Assembly (NCBI RefSeq): GCF_030269685.1
Contig: NZ_BSTT01000004.1
Location: 368,746 to 432,745 of the forward strand
DNA length: 64,000 nucleotides
Reading direction: 5' to 3'
Source: Actinomycetospora sp. NBRC 106378
GTDB lineage: Bacteria > Actinomycetota > Actinomycetes > Mycobacteriales > Pseudonocardiaceae
Shown one piece after another: positions 1-7,632 of the stretch (positions within the stretch are counted from its first letter, which is position 1; each line of letters opens with the position of its first letter). The position numbers and the translations under genes are program-made. The notes below the pieces were generated by a model. The model made no database searches and was not told where the DNA came from. It saw only the letters and a list, made by a program, of their open reading frames with translations.

Positions 1-59
1 ATCCAGGTGTCCACGGACACCTCGGGCTGGTCGGCGTAGCGCGCTCCGGTCCACTCCAC
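1..59 (-). CDS. SRPBCC-family protein, N-terminal fragment
   Basis: Only the first 19 codons lie in the window and the gene continues past the left edge. The GTG start gives a peptide beginning VEWTGARYADQ and reaching VDTWI. This resembles the opening of actinobacterial SRPBCC (START/Bet v 1-like) ligand-binding proteins, where a short lead-in is followed by a strand of the type 'v.vstwidAppe.Vw'. No strong Shine-Dalgarno is visible. It lies 34 nt behind the phosphotriesterase-like gene on the same strand, so co-transcription is likely. The family call rests on very little sequence. Confidence 0.4.
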   Translation of the reverse strand, partial: MEWTGARYADQPEVSVDTW

Positions 60-93
60 GGGCCGGAGCCTAGGGGCTCTGGGTTGCGGACGG

Positions 94-1068
94 CTACCCA
101 GCCGTGAAGTACCGCCGCGGGTTGTCCACCATCATCGTCGTGATCTGCGCGTCGGTGACCCCGGCGGCGCGCAGGGCCGGCAGTACGTCGCGGCTGATGT
201 GCTCGTAGTGCCAGTTCGGGGCCGCGTCCCGCAGGGCCCGCTGCGCGTCCTCGCCCGCGTAGAAGTCGATGTAGCAGGACGCGTCGTGGGAGAGCGCGAT
301 CCGGTCCGCGTAGCCCTCGGCGCACAGCGCGGCGACCGTGGCCACCCGTCGATCGGTGGTGTTGTACCGGTCGAGCCCGAAGCGGTCGCAGCCGAGCGTG
401 GCGCCGCGGTCGGCCAGCGAGCGCAGGTAGTCCAGGTCGTTGGAGTCGCCCGCGTGGCCGACCACGACCTTCGTCAGGTCGACGCCGTGCGCCGCGTAGA
501 AGTCCAGGGCGAGCGTGCCGGTGCGGTGCTCGGAGTTGGTGTGCACGGTGATCGGGAGCCCGGTCTCGCGGTGGGTGGCCGCGATCGCGCGGTGGATGCG
601 CGCCTGGTCGGGGGTCAGCCCGGCCGCCTCGACGACGCCCTTGAGCAGGGCGGCCCGCACGTCGGTGCCGCCGATGCCCTCGCGGACGTCACGCAGGAAC
701 ATCGCGGTCAGGGGCTCCGGGCCGCCGAGGAGCGTCCCGGGCCCGCGGTTCTGCAGCTGCCGGGGGAGCTCGGCGAACGTGTAGAGCCCGGTCGCGACGA
801 CGATGTTGAGGTCGACCTCGGCGTTCACCCGCGCCACCCGCGGCACGTAGCGGCCGAGCCCGACGACCGTCGGGTCGACGATGGTCTCGACGCCGAGCTC
901 CCGCAGCCGCCGCAGCTTCGTGACGGCGTCGGCGACGCGCAGCTCCTCGTCCCAGTAGTCCGCGCCGTAGTTCGTGAGCAGGTCGGGGGTGAGGACGAAG
1001 ACGTGCTCGTGCATCAGGGTCGTGCCGAGCGCCGCCGCGTCGACGGGGCCGCGCACCGTGTCCACCAT
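94..1068 (-). CDS. phosphotriesterase-family metal hydrolase (lactonase/PTE-like)
   Basis: 324 aa, a normal length for the amidohydrolase-fold phosphotriesterase family (PTE, PLL lactonases, Php). The visible metal-site signature is: MHEHVF near residue 20 (first HxH pair), LKGV near residue 143 (likely carbamylated Lys), TVHTN and VVGHAGDSND (two His ligands), and LSHDA near residue 263 (Asp ligand). Members hydrolyse lactones, organophosphate triesters or other esters, and the sequence does not fix the substrate. There is no signal peptide, so it is cytosolic. It sits between a WhiA-like regulator gene (33 nt upstream) and an SRPBCC gene on the same strand, probably one transcript. The family is confident; the substrate is unknown. 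Confidence 0.85.
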   Translation of the reverse strand: MVDTVRGPVDAAALGTTLMHEHVFVLTPDLLTNYGADYWDEELRVADAVTKLRRLRELGVETIVDPTVVGLGRYVPRVARVNAEVDLNIVVATGLYTFAELPRQLQNRGPGTLLGGPEPLTAMFLRDVREGIGGTDVRAALLKGVVEAAGLTPDQARIHRAIAATHRETGLPITVHTNSEHRTGTLALDFYAAHGVDLTKVVVGHAGDSNDLDYLRSLADRGATLGCDRFGLDRYNTTDRRVATVAALCAEGYADRIALSHDASCYIDFYAGEDAQRALRDAAPNWHYEHISRDVLPALRAAGVTDAQITTMMVDNPRRYFTAG

Positions 1069-1101
1069 CGCGCCATCGTGGCGCGAGCCGGTCGGGGTCG
1101 C

Positions 1102-2028
1102 TCAGCGGTGCCGGGCGGCGAGTGCGAGCAGGCGGCGCAGCCGGCCGGCCAGGGCGTCCTTCGACAGCGGCGGCTCGGCGCGCGCGGCGAGGTCGGGCAG
1201 GCCGAGGTCGGGGTGGGCGAGCCGGAGCCGGCCGGCCTCGGCGAGCGCGGCGGGGACGGCGGCGCCGGCCCGCTCGAGGGTCGTGAACGCCTCGGCGACG
1301 GCGGCGGCCGCCCTCGAGGCCGCGACCGTGGCGCGCGCGTCGTTGGCCGACTCGTGGCGGTCGGGGTCGGCGGCGTCGGCCCACCCCGCGACGGCGGCCG
1401 TGGCCCGGCCGCCGCACGTGGTGAGCAGGAGGGCGACCTCCGCGGGCTCGCCGACCGTGAGGCGGGACCCGGCGTCCACCCGCCGGGCGCGGACCCCGAG
1501 CCGCAGCCCCAGCTCGGTGAGGGCCAGCGCGGCCCCGGGAGCCGGACAGTCGAGCGCGAGCCCGCCGTCGTCGAGGGTGCCCCGCGCGAGCAGGGCGCCC
1601 CGCCACGTCGCGACCGCGCCGGGCAGCGACCCGCCGGTCAGCCACTCCGGCGGGGTGGTGAGGGACCGGCCGCGGTTGTCGACGACGCCGAGCCGGACGG
1701 CCAGCGGGTCGCCCGTGCCGGTGTCGGGACCCACCTCCACCCGCCACCGGCCGCGCGCCGGGTCGCCCCGGACGGTGCCGTCCTCGGCGCCGAGCCGCGT
1801 CAGCAGGGAGACCAGACGCGACGCCGCCTCCGGGGTGTCGAGGTCGACCGCGAGCGCTCCGTCGCGGGACCGTCCTCCGGCCCAGCGCACGATGGCGGCG
1901 GCCTCCGCGCCCGCGTCCCGGTCCCGGGCCGGCGGGGCGACCCCGGCGAGCGCGGCGACGACCGTGCGGGTGTGTCCGGAGCGGGTGGGGACGGCCGCGG
2001 GCGCGTCCGGTCGGCCGGCCGTGTTCAT
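1102..2028 (-). CDS. WhiA-like DNA-binding protein (divergent, stand-alone)
   Basis: 308 aa. It aligns by eye with WhiA, the sporulation and division regulator, over its whole length. A degenerate LAGLIDADG-like N-terminal half includes WRGALLARGTL near residue 135, equivalent to the 'rGaFLa.Gsv' motif. The C-terminal helix-turn-helix reads AGRLRLAHPDLGLPDLA followed by PPLSKDALAGRLRRLLA. Canonical whiA lies in the uvrC-rapZ-yvcK-whiA cluster; none of those neighbours is present, and the N-terminal half has drifted far from the consensus. The start is set by AGGAGGT five bases upstream of the ATG. It heads a probable three-gene operon with a phosphotriesterase-like hydrolase and an SRPBCC gene. 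Most likely this is a paralogue, not the housekeeping whiA; its targets are unknown. Confidence 0.75.
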   Translation of the reverse strand: MNTAGRPDAPAAVPTRSGHTRTVVAALAGVAPPARDRDAGAEAAAIVRWAGGRSRDGALAVDLDTPEAASRLVSLLTRLGAEDGTVRGDPARGRWRVEVGPDTGTGDPLAVRLGVVDNRGRSLTTPPEWLTGGSLPGAVATWRGALLARGTLDDGGLALDCPAPGAALALTELGLRLGVRARRVDAGSRLTVGEPAEVALLLTTCGGRATAAVAGWADAADPDRHESANDARATVAASRAAAAVAEAFTTLERAGAAVPAALAEAGRLRLAHPDLGLPDLAARAEPPLSKDALAGRLRRLLALAARHR

Positions 2029-2401
2029 CGCCCACCTCCTCGTCCCTCGCCCCTGCGCGACTCACAGCAGCGTCACACACGAGAACGCGCGACGGCCGAG
2101 GGGGCTGCTCCCCACGCGATGCGGCCGAGGTCCACCCGATGGTGTCCTCCCGATGCGGCGCAGCACCCCGGGGGGTGACGTCCGGCGTCCCTGGGCGACG
2201 ACGCTGGGCCGACCGAGCGGGGCGCCGCGCGGACCTTCGTCGCCCGGTCCGGGCGTGGCGGTCACGGGGCGCCGTCAGGTCACTCGATCGATGGATCACC
2301 GTCCCGTGCCGGGCCGACGCCCAGATGCCGGATCCGCGTTCCCGGCGCAGCTATACCTGGACCGTCCGTGATCGCACGACCCGGGGGAGGGGCCTGTCGC
2401 C
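2029..2401. promoter_or_regulatory. divergent intergenic region between whiA-like and Clp-N genes
   Basis: A 373-base gap between divergent starts with no convincing gene on either strand. It holds the AGGAGGT ribosome site of the whiA-like gene at its left end. A possible -10-like TATACC lies near 2352-2357, about 45 bases before the GTG of the Clp-N gene. No clear -35 element or operator palindrome was seen. Confidence 0.3.
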
Positions 2402-3139
2402 GTGGCCGTCACGCCGATCTTCGACGATCTCGCCGCGCACTACGCGGCCGCCGACCGCCGTCGGACGGCACCGCGTCCGCGGCCCACGGCGGTGATCGGC
2501 TCCGACGCCTTCGGGCGGGGCTGCCTCGAGGCGGAGGACCCCGGGCGGATCGGCGGCGGGGACGAGGTCACCCGCCTGCTGGAGGGCGCGCGCCGGGAAG
2601 CGATGGCGCTCGGCCGGCGCTGGGTCGGCACGGTCCACCTCGCACTGGCGGCCGTGCGCGCGGGCGGCGACGTGGGGCGGGTGTTCGGGATGCGCGGCGT
2701 CGGACCGGCGGTGCTGCTGGCCACGCTCGACGACGACCTCGACGCTCCCGACGACGAGGCGGGTGGCGACCCGGTGCACCCCGCGCTGAGCTCGGTGGCC
2801 CGGACCGTGCTGCACCGGGTGGCGCACCGGGCCGCGCGGGAGGACCGGGCGGTGTCCGCGGCCGAGCTCGCCGTGGCCGTGGCCCGCTCGGGCCGGGTCT
2901 CCGACCTGCTCGAACGCCGAGGGGTGGATGTCGACGACCTCGTCGACGCCCTCCTCGCCGGCGCCTCCGCGGCGACCGTGCGGGCGGCGGCGGACGCCGT
3001 GGAGCCTCGTCCCCGGCGGATCGCGCTGCCGGTGGGCGTGGTCGCTCCGGTGACGGTCATGGTGCCGACCACCGCGGCGCCCGCGGCGCCCGCGGCGGTC
3101 GCGGTGGTCGACGAGCCGGCGACCGGCGTCCCCGCCTGA
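2402..3139 (+). CDS. stand-alone Clp N-terminal (Clp-R) repeat protein
   Basis: 245 aa from a GTG. Two Clp-N (Clp-R) repeats are visible. The first is near residues 60-115 (TRLLEGARREAMALGRRWVG then TVHLALAAV). The second is near residues 125-185 (HPALSSVARTVLHRVAHRAA then VSAAELAVAVARSG). In ClpC and ClpB these helical repeats bind substrates and adaptors. No AAA+ ATPase domain follows; the protein ends in a Pro/Ala/Val-rich tail. Actinobacteria carry several such free Clp-N proteins that may act as adaptors or decoys for ClpC1, but that role is an inference here. Monocistronic; divergent from the whiA-like gene. Confidence 0.75.
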   Translation: MAVTPIFDDLAAHYAAADRRRTAPRPRPTAVIGSDAFGRGCLEAEDPGRIGGGDEVTRLLEGARREAMALGRRWVGTVHLALAAVRAGGDVGRVFGMRGVGPAVLLATLDDDLDAPDDEAGGDPVHPALSSVARTVLHRVAHRAAREDRAVSAAELAVAVARSGRVSDLLERRGVDVDDLVDALLAGASAATVRAAADAVEPRPRRIALPVGVVAPVTVMVPTTAAPAAPAAVAVVDEPATGVPA

Positions 3140-3152
3140 CGCGGGACGGGCC

Positions 3153-3353
3153 TCAGGTCCGGTAGGCGAGCAGCCGGACGCCGAGCGCGGTCTCGACGCG
3201 TCGGATCTCCGCGAGCTGGGCCTCGGACAGCTCGGCGTACGGGCTCTCCGGCTCGTAGGCCACGACGGGCGTCCCGAGGCTCTGCTCGAGACGCCGGACG
3301 TCGGCCAGCGCGGTCTCGTCGAGGGCGGCGGGACGGAGTTCGGGGCTGCTCAT
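3153..3353 (-). CDS. small two-repeat helical protein, unknown function
   Basis: 66 aa beginning MSSPELRPAALDE. The start is decided by AGGAGG seven bases upstream of the ATG; a longer reading of the frame to 3404 has no such site. The protein is nearly all an imperfect tandem repeat: LDETALADVRRLEQSLGTPV then VAYE, and LSEAQLAEIRRVETALGVRL then LAYR. Each unit is a predicted helix ending in a G-x-x-(V/L)-(V/L)-A-Y turn. No family is recognised. It is convergent with the Clp-N gene (13-nt gap) and lies behind the Lrp/AsnC regulator gene on the same strand. Confidence 0.7.
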   Translation of the reverse strand: MSSPELRPAALDETALADVRRLEQSLGTPVVAYEPESPYAELSEAQLAEIRRVETALGVRLLAYRT

Positions 3354-3431
3354 GGGAGTCCTCCTCGGGTGCACCTGGAGCTGCGATACCCCGCAACCGC
3401 ACACGTGACGCCGATGACACGGACGGGTCGC

Positions 3432-3908
3432 TCACCGGCGCCCGGCGCGCGGCAGCGAGCGGACCAGCGGCAGCACCCGGGCGGGCACCCGCTCGGTCAG
3501 CGAGATCTCCGACTGCGTGCGCTCCACCCCGGGGACGGCCAGCACCTCCTGGATGACCTGTTCGAGGTGGGCGTTGTCGCGCGCGACCACCCGGCACCAC
3601 AGGTCGCCGTCCCCGGTGATCGAGTGCGCCTCCACCACCTCCGGGATCGACGCCAGGTGCTCGGCGACCGCGTTCAGCCGTCCCTGCGCGATGTGCAGGG
3701 TGACGAACGCGAGCACGCCGTAGCCCAGGGCCGCCGGCGCCACCCGCGGCGCGAAACCGGTGATGACGCCCGCCTCCTGCAGGCGTTCGAAGCGCGCCTG
3801 CACCGTGCCGCGAGCGACGCCGAGGGAGCGGGCGTGCTCCCGCAGGCCCACCCGGGGCCGCTCGAGCAGCGCGAGGAGCAGGGCCCGGTCGAGGTCGTCC
3901 AGGTTCAT
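3432..3908 (-). CDS. Lrp/AsnC-family transcriptional regulator
   Basis: 158 aa from the ATG giving MNLDDLDRALLLALLE; upstream in-frame extensions lack family similarity. The N-terminal winged helix (residues 1-60) contains LREHARSLGVARGTVQARFE. The C-terminal RAM/AsnC effector domain (residues 65-145) includes VVEAHSITGDGDLWCRVVAR. It is divergent from the indolepyruvate ferredoxin oxidoreductase gene. Lrp/AsnC proteins commonly control an adjacent amino-acid catabolic gene in response to an amino acid, so it probably regulates that gene and itself. The effector is likely aromatic or branched-chain, by inference from the neighbour. Confidence 0.88.
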   Translation of the reverse strand: MNLDDLDRALLLALLERPRVGLREHARSLGVARGTVQARFERLQEAGVITGFAPRVAPAALGYGVLAFVTLHIAQGRLNAVAEHLASIPEVVEAHSITGDGDLWCRVVARDNAHLEQVIQEVLAVPGVERTQSEISLTERVPARVLPLVRSLPRAGRR

Positions 3909-3922
3909 CGGCGTCTCCCCGC

Positions 3923-4003
3923 TGGTCCATCGGCCCGCCCCGGGCGGTGTTCGATCTCCCCGACGGTACCAATGGCCCAGCTCCAGAGGGAAAGCATGGA
4001 CCA
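3923..4003. promoter_or_regulatory. candidate Lrp/AsnC operator: inverted 8-mers seven turns apart
   Basis: Between the divergent regulator and oxidoreductase genes, TGGTCCAT (3923-3930) and its exact inverse ATGGACCA (3996-4003) are 73 bp centre to centre. That is close to seven helical turns, as expected if an Lrp-type oligomer wraps the DNA. The half sites are seen; the binding is inferred. Confidence 0.35.
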
Positions 4004-4113
4004 CTGGCGAGTAGGTGGCTAACTTCATCGGCCATCCGAGCACCAACACTCGGGCGCTCGCCGTCGGTGAACCCGGCGACGGGTTCCCCCGGTCCCGACC
4101 GGAGGTCGCCACC

Positions 4114-7100
4114 GTGACCCTCGACCTTCCCGCCCGCCCCGTGCCCCGCCCGCCGTCGCCGGCCGACCCCCGGCGGTTCTCCCTGCGCGACCGCTACACC
4201 GGGACCGAGGGGACGGTGGCGCTGACCGGCGTCCAGGCCCTGGTGCGGCTGCCGATGGACCAGCGCCGCGCCGACGTCGCGGCCGGGCTGCGCACCGGCG
4301 GCTACGTGTCGGGCTACGAGGGCTCGCCGCTCGCGGGCTACGACCTCGAGCTCGCCCGGCAGCGCGACCTCCTCGAGGCCCTCGGCGTGGTGTTCGCTCC
4401 CGGGCTGAACGAGGAGATTGCGCTGACCGCCGTCCAGGGCGGTCAGCTCGCCCCGTCGACCGGTGCGCTGCGTGCGGACGTGGCCGACGGCATCACCGGC
4501 TACTGGTACGGCAAGGCCCCCGGACTCGACCGTGCCACCGACGCGCTGCGCCACGCCAACCTGTCCGGCACCTCCCGCCACGGCGGCGCCCTGGCGATCG
4601 TCGGCGACGACCCGGCGGCGAAGTCCTCGAGCGTCCCGTGCGCCTCCGAGGCCGCGTTCGCCGACATGGCCCTGCCCGTGCTCTACCCCGCCGACGTGCA
4701 GGACGTCCTCGACCTCGGCCGGCACGCGGTGGAGCTGTCCCGCGTCTCCGGGCTGTGGGTCGGGTTCAAGATGGTCACGGCGGTCGCGGACGGCTCCGGG
4801 ACCGCCGTGGTCGCGCCGGACCGGATCCGCCCGGTGGTCCCCGACCTGACGTTCGACGGCCGGGAGTTCCGCCACGAGCCGCACGCGAAGCTCCTCGGCG
4901 CGCGTCTCGCCCCGCTCGAGCGCGACCTGCACGCGCGCCGGCTCGTGATCGCGCGCCGCTACGCCGCGGCCAACGGGCTGGACACGATCGTCGGCTCCGG
5001 CCCGGCGCGGATCGGGATCGTCGCGGCCGGCAAGAGCTGGCTCGACCTGCGCCAGGCCCTGTCGACCCTCGGGCTCGACGACGGCGAGCTCGCCCGCCGC
5101 GGGGTCCGCCTGCTGCGCGTGGGCATGCCCTGGCCGCTCGAGGGCGGCATCGTCGACCGCTTCGCCGACGGGCTCGACGAGGTCGTCGTGGTCGAGGAGA
5201 AGCGGGCGTTCCTCGAGACCCAGATCAAGGACCGGCTCTACGGGCGGACCGGGGCGCCCGCGGTGCACGGCAAGCGCGGGCCGGACGGACGCGCCCTGTT
5301 CGCCGAGCACGGGGACCTGGACCCGGACGCGGTGGCGAAGGGCCTGGCGACGCGACTCGCCGGCATCCCGGGCGTCGAGGCGTGGGCCGAGACCCGCCGT
5401 CGGGAACGGACCCGCATCGACCTCCCGCTCGCGGGCGCGACCCGCAACCCGTACTTCTGCTCCGGCTGCCCGCACAACTCCTCGACGACCTCGGCGCCGG
5501 AGGGCTCGCTGGTCGGTGCCGGCATCGGCTGCCACACGATGGTGATGCTGATGCCGGAGGCGCAGGTCGGCGCCGTCACCGGCATCACGCAGATGGGCGG
5601 CGAGGGCGCGCACTGGCTCGGCACGGAGCCGTTCGCCGACCCGGCGAAGGCCTCGCACTGGGTGCAGAACATGGGCGACGGCACGTTCCACCACTCCGGC
5701 AGCCTCATGGTCCGCGCGGCCGTCGCGGCGGGCGCCCACGTGACCTTCCGGCTGCTGCGCAACGGGGCGGCGGCGATGACCGGCGGGCAGGACGCGGTCG
5801 GCGAGCTGTCGATGCCGCAGCTGGTCCGGGTGCTGCTCGACGAGGGCGTCGCGCGGGTCGTCGTGACGACGGAGGACGTGGCCCGCTACCGCCGGGTGAA
5901 GCTCGCGAAGGGCGTGCAGGTCTGGGACCGCTCCCGCATCGACGAGGCCCAGGAGCTGCTGGCCGGCACGCCCGGGGTCACCGTGCTGATCCACGACCAG
6001 GAGTGCGCGGCGCAGAAGCGGCGCAAGCGCAAGCGGGGGACGTCGACCGACCCGACCACGCGCGTCGTCATCAACGAGCGCGTGTGCGAGGGCTGCGGCG
6101 ACTGCGGGCAGACCTCGAACTGCCTGTCGGTCACCCCGGTCGACACCGAGTTCGGGCGCAAGACCCGCATCCACCAGGCGTCGTGCAACAAGGACTACTC
6201 CTGCCTGGACGGCGACTGCCCGGCCTTCACCGTCGTCGAGCCCGGTGGCGACCGGCCGACCGCGGCCGTGACGCCGCTGGACGCAGAGGCGTTGCCCGAG
6301 CCGCGGCGGACCGTTCCCGACGACGCCGTGGTCCGGCTGGCGGGCATCGGCGGCACCGGCGTCACCACGATCGCGCAGGTGCTCGCGGCCGCCGCACGGA
6401 TCGCCGGGCGACCCACGCGCGGCCTCGACCAGACGGGCCTCGCGCAGAAGGGCGGCGCCGTCGTCTCCGACGTCAAGCTCGGCGACGGCGAGCTGGCCGG
6501 GCGCGCGGCCGAGGGCGAGTGCGACCTCTACCTCGGGGCCGACCTGCTCGTCGCGGCCGACCCGGCGTACCTGAAGGCCGCCTCGCCGTCGCGCACGGTC
6601 GGGGTCGTCTCCAGCGCGAAGATCCCGACCGGCGACCAGGTGGTCGACCCGACGGTGACCTATCCGCCGGTGGACGCGGTGCTCGGCCGGATCCGGAGCG
6701 CCGTGCGGACCGACGTCGGCGCGGTGCTCGACGCGCGGGCGCTGGCCGAGTCGCTGTTCGGCGACGACCAGTTCGCGCTGTCGCTGCTGCTCGGCGCCGC
6801 GTACCAGCTCGGGGCGCTGCCGCTCCCGGCGGCCGCGGTGGAGGCGGCGTTCGAACTCAACGGGGCTGCCGTGGAGAAGAACGTCCAGGCGTTCCGGCGG
6901 GGCCGGCAGTCGGTGGCGGACCCGGACGCGTTCGGGGCGGTGGTCGACGCGGTGACCCGTCCGGTGCCGGACGGTGTGCCCGGCTTGACGACGGCGGGTG
7001 CTCGTGCGGCGGCCGAGATCGTCGCCTCCGTGGGTGCACCGGACGGTTCGGACCTCGCGCGGCTCGTCGGGATCCGGGTGCCGGAGCTCGTGGCCTACCA

Positions 7101-7632
7101 GGACGCGGCGTACGCGCGGTCGTACGCCGAGGTCGTCGCCGGTCTCGTGCACGGGCCGGCCGCGCTCGCCGAGGCGGTGGCCGTCGGGCTGCACAAGCTG
7201 ATGGCCTACAAGGACGAGTACGAGGTCGCCCGGCTCTCGCTGGACCCGGCGTTCAGCGCGTCGGTCCGGGCGGAGTTCGGCGCCGACGCCCTGATCTCGT
7301 GGAAGCTGCACCCGCCGTCGCTGCGGGCGATGGGGCTGCGGCACAAGCTCACGCTCGGCCCGTGGTTCCGGCCCGCGTACGCCTCGCTGCGGGCGATGCG
7401 CCGGCTGCGGGGGACCCCGCTCGACCCGTTCGGGCGCGCCGAGGTCCGCCGGGTGGAGCGCGAGCTCGTGGCCGAGTACCGCGCGCTCGTGCCGCGCCTG
7501 GCGGAGATGGCGGCGGCCGGCGAGGTGGACCGGGCCGTCACGATCGCGGCCCTGCCCGACCTGGTCCGCGGCTACGAGGACGTGAAGCTGGCCAACGTCG
7601 CCCGCTACCGGGAGGCGCTCGCCGCCTCGTGA
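4114..7632 (+). CDS. indolepyruvate ferredoxin oxidoreductase, single-chain fused form
   Basis: 1172 aa from the GTG preceded by GGAGG at 4101-4105; the open frame extends upstream without a ribosome site. It oxidatively decarboxylates aryl or other 2-oxo acids (indolepyruvate, phenylpyruvate) to acyl-CoA using ferredoxin. Domains in order: thiamine-diphosphate PYR domain (about 30-270, with GGYVSGYEGSPLAGYDLE); ThDP-binding domain with CSGCPHNSS near 448 and GDGTFHHSG near 525; a ferredoxin-like Cys cluster near 657-705 (CEGCGDCGQTSNC, then CNKDYSCLDGDC); a gamma 2-oxoacid oxidoreductase domain from about 740 (GIGGTGVTTIAQ); and the C-terminal extension typical of the fused family. Divergent from an Lrp/AsnC regulator, its probable controller. 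Its last codons overlap the convergent carboxylesterase gene by 28 nt. Confidence 0.9.
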   Translation: MTLDLPARPVPRPPSPADPRRFSLRDRYTGTEGTVALTGVQALVRLPMDQRRADVAAGLRTGGYVSGYEGSPLAGYDLELARQRDLLEALGVVFAPGLNEEIALTAVQGGQLAPSTGALRADVADGITGYWYGKAPGLDRATDALRHANLSGTSRHGGALAIVGDDPAAKSSSVPCASEAAFADMALPVLYPADVQDVLDLGRHAVELSRVSGLWVGFKMVTAVADGSGTAVVAPDRIRPVVPDLTFDGREFRHEPHAKLLGARLAPLERDLHARRLVIARRYAAANGLDTIVGSGPARIGIVAAGKSWLDLRQALSTLGLDDGELARRGVRLLRVGMPWPLEGGIVDRFADGLDEVVVVEEKRAFLETQIKDRLYGRTGAPAVHGKRGPDGRALFAEHGDLDPDAVAKGLATRLAGIPGVEAWAETRRRERTRIDLPLAGATRNPYFCSGCPHNSSTTSAPEGSLVGAGIGCHTMVMLMPEAQVGAVTGITQMGGEGAHWLGTEPFADPAKASHWVQNMGDGTFHHSGSLMVRAAVAAGAHVTFRLLRNGAAAMTGGQDAVGELSMPQLVRVLLDEGVARVVVTTEDVARYRRVKLAKGVQVWDRSRIDEAQELLAGTPGVTVLIHDQECAAQKRRKRKRGTSTDPTTRVVINERVCEGCGDCGQTSNCLSVTPVDTEFGRKTRIHQASCNKDYSCLDGDCPAFTVVEPGGDRPTAAVTPLDAEALPEPRRTVPDDAVVRLAGIGGTGVTTIAQVLAAAARIAGRPTRGLDQTGLAQKGGAVVSDVKLGDGELAGRAAEGECDLYLGADLLVAADPAYLKAASPSRTVGVVSSAKIPTGDQVVDPTVTYPPVDAVLGRIRSAVRTDVGAVLDARALAESLFGDDQFALSLLLGAAYQLGALPLPAAAVEAAFELNGAAVEKNVQAFRRGRQSVADPDAFGAVVDAVTRPVPDGVPGLTTAGARAAAEIVASVGAPDGSDLARLVGIRVPELVAYQDAAYARSYAEVVAGLVHGPAALAEAVAVGLHKLMAYKDEYEVARLSLDPAFSASVRAEFGADALISWKLHPPSLRAMGLRHKLTLGPWFRPAYASLRAMRRLRGTPLDPFGRAEVRRVERELVAEYRALVPRLAEMAAAGEVDRAVTIAALPDLVRGYEDVKLANVARYREALAAS

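Noticed and set aside
2239..2401. A riboswitch or structured RNA before the Clp-N gene
   Set aside because: The GC-rich repeats there do not form a consistent conserved-looking fold, and no known riboswitch signature was seen.
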